DNA of 64,000 nt from Xenorhabdus nematophila ATCC 19061 (GTDB lineage: Bacteria > Pseudomonadota > Gammaproteobacteria > Enterobacterales > Enterobacteriaceae): NCBI RefSeq assembly GCF_000252955.1, contig NC_014228.1, forward strand, positions 2,643,232 through 2,707,231. Direction: 5' to 3'. A model generated the notes under the pieces. It saw nothing but the letters and a program-made list of their open reading frames with translations. It did no database searches and had not been told where the DNA came from. Below, one piece after another: positions 60,183 to 64,000 of this stretch. The stretch's first letter is position 1. Each line of letters starts with the position of its first letter. Made by a program: the position numbers and the translations under genes.

Positions 60183-60968
60183 TTAGTTTTCAGCAATATC
60201 AACATGAAACAGTTTACAAAAGTTTTTTGTCGTTATTTGAGCCAGTTCACCGAGGCTAACCCCTTTCAAAACTGCCATATATTCAGCAACATCACGAACA
60301 TAAGCCGGTTGATTCTGTTTGCCGCGATGAGGAACAGGGGCTAAATAAGGTGAATCAGTTTCTACCAGAATTCGGTCGAGTGGAACAAATCTTGCCGCTT
60401 CACGAATCTGCTCTGCATTACGAAAGGTGACGATACCAGAAAAAGAAATATAAAAACCCAAATCCAACAAAGCTCTGGCTGTTTCTTTATCTTCTGTGAA
60501 ACAGTGCAAAACTCCGCCACACTTTTGCACATTTTCTTCCCGTAAAATCATCAGCGTGTCATCCCTTGCATCGCGGGTATGTACGATCACAGGTTTGTTT
60601 AATTCGCTGCCAATTCGGATATGTTCACGAAATGCAGTTCGCTGGAGTTCAGCATTTTCTCTCTGATAATAATAATCTAGCCCTGTTTCACCCATTGCAA
60701 TGACATCTTCATCAGCAGACAATCGAGCTAATTCTTCAAAATCATAACCTTCATCCAGATTCAACGGATGAATACCACAAGAATAGGCTACATTTTCTCG
60801 CTTACCAATCAGGCTTTTCATTTGTTGGAAACCAGGTAATGTCGTCGCCACAGCCAGCATATACTTCACATCCCGTTCTGCCGCTTTTGCTACAACATCA
60901 TCTACACTTTTGTGTAGTGTTTCATAATCAAGGCAATCGAGGTGACAATGCGAATCAACTAAAAACAT
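60183..60968 (-). CDS. ycfH: TatD-family metal-dependent hydrolase (YcfH)
   Basis: The 261-residue TIM-barrel hydrolase starts [12 protein letters not shown] (first two metal His). [29 protein letters not shown] and [17 protein letters not shown] carry the other metal ligands. TatD enzymes have nuclease or D-aminoacyl-tRNA deacylase activity; the exact substrate of YcfH is not established. It follows holB by 22 bp as in E. coli. Confidence 0.93.
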   Translation of the reverse strand: MFLVDSHCHLDCLDYETLHKSVDDVVAKAAERDVKYMLAVATTLPGFQQMKSLIGKRENVAYSCGIHPLNLDEGYDFEELARLSADEDVIAMGETGLDYYYQRENAELQRTAFREHIRIGSELNKPVIVHTRDARDDTLMILREENVQKCGGVLHCFTEDKETARALLDLGFYISFSGIVTFRNAEQIREAARFVPLDRILVETDSPYLAPVPHRGKQNQPAYVRDVAEYMAVLKGVSLGELAQITTKNFCKLFHVDIAEN

Positions 60969-60990
60969 AATATTCTCATATCTAAATAAG

Positions 60991-61980
60991 TTACTGCGTG
61001 GAACAAAGTTGTTTTTCCCAATTGAGTAATTGTTCTGTCAATAACAACTCTCGATTGATGCCCACTACGGATAATAATTGATGGCGGCAGCGTATCCAAT
61101 CATCAACTGTACTTAATAATTTTTCCATATTTTGTGTAGCGGCAAGACGATGAATCAAAACCTGCTGATCTTGGTTAACACAGTAATTCTGTGCCTGTTG
61201 CCGCCATTTCACTGCATCAGATAATAAACTGATTAACCAATGCAAAGATTGCTGGACATCATCACAGTTCAACAGGGGTAAAAGTGAAAGAGTATCATAT
61301 TTATCCAGTACCTGTGCAATTGCCTGACAAAGCGAGTTTCTCTGCTGCCATTTATCAGCCTGAAGTAATCGCTCCGCTGCCAATGGTGCTCCCTGAGAGA
61401 GTTTTAATGCAGTTTGTGCATCCAATGATGCTATGGCTGGAAGCTGATTCTGCAACCAATACAACCCCATCGTGTTTTCAGGTGCAGGAAGAAAATAGTA
61501 GAAACAACGACTACGTAATGTGGCCAATAAATTTGCAGGATGCTGGCATTGCAACAAAAAATAAGTATTTTGGGGCGGTTCCTCCAATGTTTTTAACAAA
61601 GCATTGGAAGCGGCATCAGTCAGTAATTCAGCGGATGGCAGCCAGACAATTTTTGCCCCGCCTTGCTGAGAGTATTCGTAGAGTTTTTCACTGAGCTGAC
61701 GCACAGTATCCACACCAATGGAATTTTTCCCTTTTTCAGGGGCAAGGACATGCCAGTCAGAATGCGTTTCTGCCAACATCAAGTGACAACCATGACATTT
61801 GCCACAGCTTTTCATCCCCTGTTTATCCTGACACATCAGCCAGCGACTCAATCCGTATAACAATGCCCCAGCCCCCGTTCCTTCGTGAGCATGAAGCAAA
61901 ATAGCATGATGTCCGCGCCCTTGTTGATGAGACTCAACTAACTGACGGTACGCATGATTGAGCCACGGATACCAATTCAT
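60991..61980 (-). CDS. holB: DNA polymerase III subunit delta'
   Basis: The 329-residue clamp-loader subunit (E. coli 334) has a degenerate P-loop (HEGTGAGALLYGLSRWL), as expected because delta' does not bind ATP. A zinc module CGKCHGCHLM follows, then LLKTLEEPPQNTYFLLQC, the SRC-type arginine region (LRSRCFYY) and the C-terminal collar domain. It acts with DnaX and HolA to load the sliding clamp. tmk ends 10 bp upstream. Confidence 0.95.
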   Translation of the reverse strand: MNWYPWLNHAYRQLVESHQQGRGHHAILLHAHEGTGAGALLYGLSRWLMCQDKQGMKSCGKCHGCHLMLAETHSDWHVLAPEKGKNSIGVDTVRQLSEKLYEYSQQGGAKIVWLPSAELLTDAASNALLKTLEEPPQNTYFLLQCQHPANLLATLRSRCFYYFLPAPENTMGLYWLQNQLPAIASLDAQTALKLSQGAPLAAERLLQADKWQQRNSLCQAIAQVLDKYDTLSLLPLLNCDDVQQSLHWLISLLSDAVKWRQQAQNYCVNQDQQVLIHRLAATQNMEKLLSTVDDWIRCRHQLLSVVGINRELLLTEQLLNWEKQLCSTQ

Positions 61981-61990
61981 ACTTGTTTTC

Positions 61991-62620
61991 CTATTGTTCT
62001 TGTAGCCACTGTAACAAAGTATGACGAATATCAGCCCGAACTTTCTCTAGTGACTGTGTTGCGTCAATCTTTTTAATACTGTCATTTGCCGCCACCAATT
62101 CAAGATATCTTGCACGAGTACGATGAAAGAAATCCAAAGATTCTTTTTCAATGCGATCCAATTCACCACGCTCACGAGCACGTTCTAAACCCACTTCGGG
62201 GGGTAAATCAAGATAAATGGTCAAATCTGGATAAAAACAACCTAATGCAGAATCACGCAATGATGCCATCAGATTTTGGTCAATGCCTCGTCCACCGCCC
62301 TGATATGCCTGAGAAGAGAGGTCATGGCGATCCCCGACTACCCAAGTTCCTTTTGACAAGGCGGGTTTGATAACATTTTCCACCAATTGAACTCTGGCAG
62401 CATATATCATCAATACTTCTGCTTTATCTGTCAGTCTTTCACCTTCAATACCCTGTTTAATCAACTGGCGTAGTTTTTCTGCTAATGGTGTTCCACCCGG
62501 TTCACGGGTAAAAATCAAGTCAGAAATACCGTATTGTTTCAATGTTTCAGCCACTGTTTGAATTGCTGTTGTTTTTCCCGCGCCCTCAAGCCCTTCAATT
62601 ACAATAAATTTGCTGTTCAT
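61991..62620 (-). CDS. tmk: Thymidylate kinase
   Basis: The 209-residue enzyme phosphorylates dTMP to dTDP. P-loop [11 protein letters not shown] (9-19), the [15 protein letters not shown] segment, the [15 protein letters not shown] motif and the LID region ([12 protein letters not shown]) are present. It overlaps mltG by 4 bp. Confidence 0.96.
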   Translation of the reverse strand: MNSKFIVIEGLEGAGKTTAIQTVAETLKQYGISDLIFTREPGGTPLAEKLRQLIKQGIEGERLTDKAEVLMIYAARVQLVENVIKPALSKGTWVVGDRHDLSSQAYQGGGRGIDQNLMASLRDSALGCFYPDLTIYLDLPPEVGLERARERGELDRIEKESLDFFHRTRARYLELVAANDSIKKIDATQSLEKVRADIRHTLLQWLQEQ

Positions 62621-63642
62621 TTATCCTGCTTCAACCTCTGGCGATAAAGACTTACCGCCCTATTGTGTGCTACCAAATTGGTGGTGAATGTGTGCCCGCC
62701 ATCACCATTCGCTACAAAATATAAATACTCTGTGGCAGCCGGGTGAGCTGCCGCCTTAATTGAAGCGTGGCTTGGCATGGCAATTGGGGTTGGCGGCAAT
62801 CCATCAATCATATAAGTATTGTACGGTGTCAACGTGGTGAGATGACTGCGAAAAATGGTTCCCGTATATTTATCTCCCAATCCATAAATAACCGTTGGAT
62901 CTGTTTGCAATCGCATTCTTAATCGTAAACGATTTACGAACACAGAGGCCACTTTGGTACGTTCAGATTCGATTGCTGTCTCTTTTTCAATAATGGATGC
63001 CATGATTAACATGTCATACGCATCCTTATACGGTAGATTTTTCGCGCGAGTTTTCCATTCCTGCTCCAACACCATTTTCATTTTGTTATGAGCACGCTTA
63101 AGTAACTCAATATCAGTCGTACCTGCGGTATACAAATAAGTATCAGGATAGAGCCAGCCTTCCAAAGAATCTCTCGCTTTTATACCCATGGCATCAGTCA
63201 ATTCTTGTGGAGTCTTACTCTCTGCTTCGTGTTTTAAGTATGGCGCATTTCGTAAAATTTTTGACCAATCCGAAAGGCGGTCTCCTTCTACAAAGCGGAT
63301 GACAAATTGCACTTCTTTACCACTGGCAAACAATTGCAAAACCGTCTTCAAAGACATACCTTTCTGCAAACGATAAGTGCCTGCCTTAAAGTTAATCAGC
63401 TCAGGATTTAATCGAAATACCCAGGGAAGCAGTTGATTATCTTCAATTAATTTATTCTGAATAAGTAAGGTTTCTAAACCAACACGCCCAGTTCCTGCCG
63501 GTACTGTAAATATGAGTTCTTGATTAAGATTAATATCCTGATCAGCAACGTTTTCTATTTTCTTCAAAAAAGAAAAAAGCCCGATCACGACGATTGCAAT
63601 AATCAATCCGGGGAGAAGGAGAACGCGCTTTTTTAGTTTCAT
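62617..63642 (-). CDS. mltG: Endolytic murein transglycosylase MltG
   Basis: The 341-residue inner-membrane protein (E. coli YceG 340) has one N-terminal TM helix (about 7-26), a LysM-like subdomain and a catalytic YceG domain. The catalytic Glu is in [15 protein letters not shown], and later motifs are [28 protein letters not shown] and [11 protein letters not shown]. It cuts nascent glycan strands and sets their length. The order pabC-mltG-tmk-holB is conserved. Confidence 0.96.
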   Translation of the reverse strand: MKLKKRVLLLPGLIIAIVVIGLFSFLKKIENVADQDINLNQELIFTVPAGTGRVGLETLLIQNKLIEDNQLLPWVFRLNPELINFKAGTYRLQKGMSLKTVLQLFASGKEVQFVIRFVEGDRLSDWSKILRNAPYLKHEAESKTPQELTDAMGIKARDSLEGWLYPDTYLYTAGTTDIELLKRAHNKMKMVLEQEWKTRAKNLPYKDAYDMLIMASIIEKETAIESERTKVASVFVNRLRLRMRLQTDPTVIYGLGDKYTGTIFRSHLTTLTPYNTYMIDGLPPTPIAMPSHASIKAAAHPAATEYLYFVANGDGGHTFTTNLVAHNRAVSLYRQRLKQDK

Positions 63643-63710
63643 TCTGTAATCACTTTTATTTGTACTTCAATGATGAATACTAAATGGCTAATACCTTAAA
63701 TCGTAAAGAA

Positions 63711-64000
63711 TTAACGCCTTAAGCATTCAGGTAATAAATACTCATGCAGTTCTCTTGATTGATATTTCCAGGAAGGTTGATTTTTATGTGCTTGTATTTC
63801 AGTCACTGGCATAACAGGCATCAGAGAATTGCAAATAATCACTTCATCAGCATGAGCCAATACTTCAGGATAACGCATAACACATGACAAGTTATAATCA
63901 CTTTCTGCCAATAACTCGATTATCTTCTGCCGCATAACTCCGTCTACACCACACTGGCTCAGATCAGGTGTATAAACATTTTTTCCTTTTCGCCAAAATA
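63711..64000 (-). CDS. pabC: Aminodeoxychorismate lyase PabC (3' part only)
   Basis: The frame is open to the window end, so only about the last 96 residues are present. Visible are DLSQCGVDGVMRQKIIELLA and ADEVIICNSLMPVMPVTEI, which match the C-terminal part of PabC (GVRR...LL, EIFTCNSLMPVVPV). PabC is a PLP fold-type IV enzyme that makes p-aminobenzoate for folate. It precedes mltG on the minus strand. Confidence 0.9.
   Translation of the reverse strand, partial: FWRKGKNVYTPDLSQCGVDGVMRQKIIELLAESDYNLSCVMRYPEVLAHADEVIICNSLMPVMPVTEIQAHKNQPSWKYQSRELHEYLLPECLRR

Overview
The window looks like the chromosome of an entomopathogenic enterobacterium, most likely Xenorhabdus (X. nematophila or a close relative). 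Housekeeping genes keep the gene order of E. coli (mdtBC/baeR/trhP/fbaB; icd-rluE-nudJ-mnmA-hflD-purB-phoPQ-roxA; cobB-lolEDC-mfd-ycfJ-ndh-nagZ-thiK-lpoB-hinT-tatD-holB-tmk-mltG-pabC). The intergenic DNA is very AT-rich, and one large peptide synthetase has the module order expected for the Xenorhabdus metabolite xenematide.

Layout. 1-4602: end of an RND efflux operon (mdtB, mdtC) and its regulator baeR; the sensor gene baeS survives only as a C-terminal scrap. 4639-10091: an MFS exporter, the tRNA hydroxylation gene trhP, the sRNA CyaR, fbaB, and thiD with a TPP riboswitch. 10225-16397: a cold-shock gene, an aromatic amino acid permease, a MarA/SoxS-type regulator, the amidase amiD and an alanine/Na+ symporter. 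16398-20166: an accessory stretch with a phage-integrase scrap, a PliI-like lysozyme inhibitor, small secreted or membrane proteins and a possible GhoS-like protein. 20167-29857: the conserved icd to roxA block, including PhoPQ.

29860-46489 is an island placed where E. coli carries pepT and potABCD. On the left it has a truncated group II intron directly behind the roxA terminator and a 196-bp inverted-repeat element. In the middle is a 14.85-kb, four-module NRPS. On the right are IS-like repeats and a broken regulator-like gene. The NRPS reads C-A(Thr)-T / C-A(aromatic)-T / C-A(aromatic)-T-E / C-A(beta-Ala)-T-TE, which fits acyl-Thr-Trp-Trp-beta-Ala (xenematide). Modules 2 and 3 are an almost perfect 3153-bp tandem duplication.

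46479-64000: cobB, the lipoprotein-release operon lolCDE, mfd, a YcfJ/UmoD homologue without its glycine zipper, ndh, and a cell-wall and DNA-replication cluster on the minus strand ending in a partial pabC. Several E. coli neighbours (mdtD, ycfL, ycfP, nagK, ptsG) are absent from their usual places. All database-type assignments are from memory of the families; no search was run.
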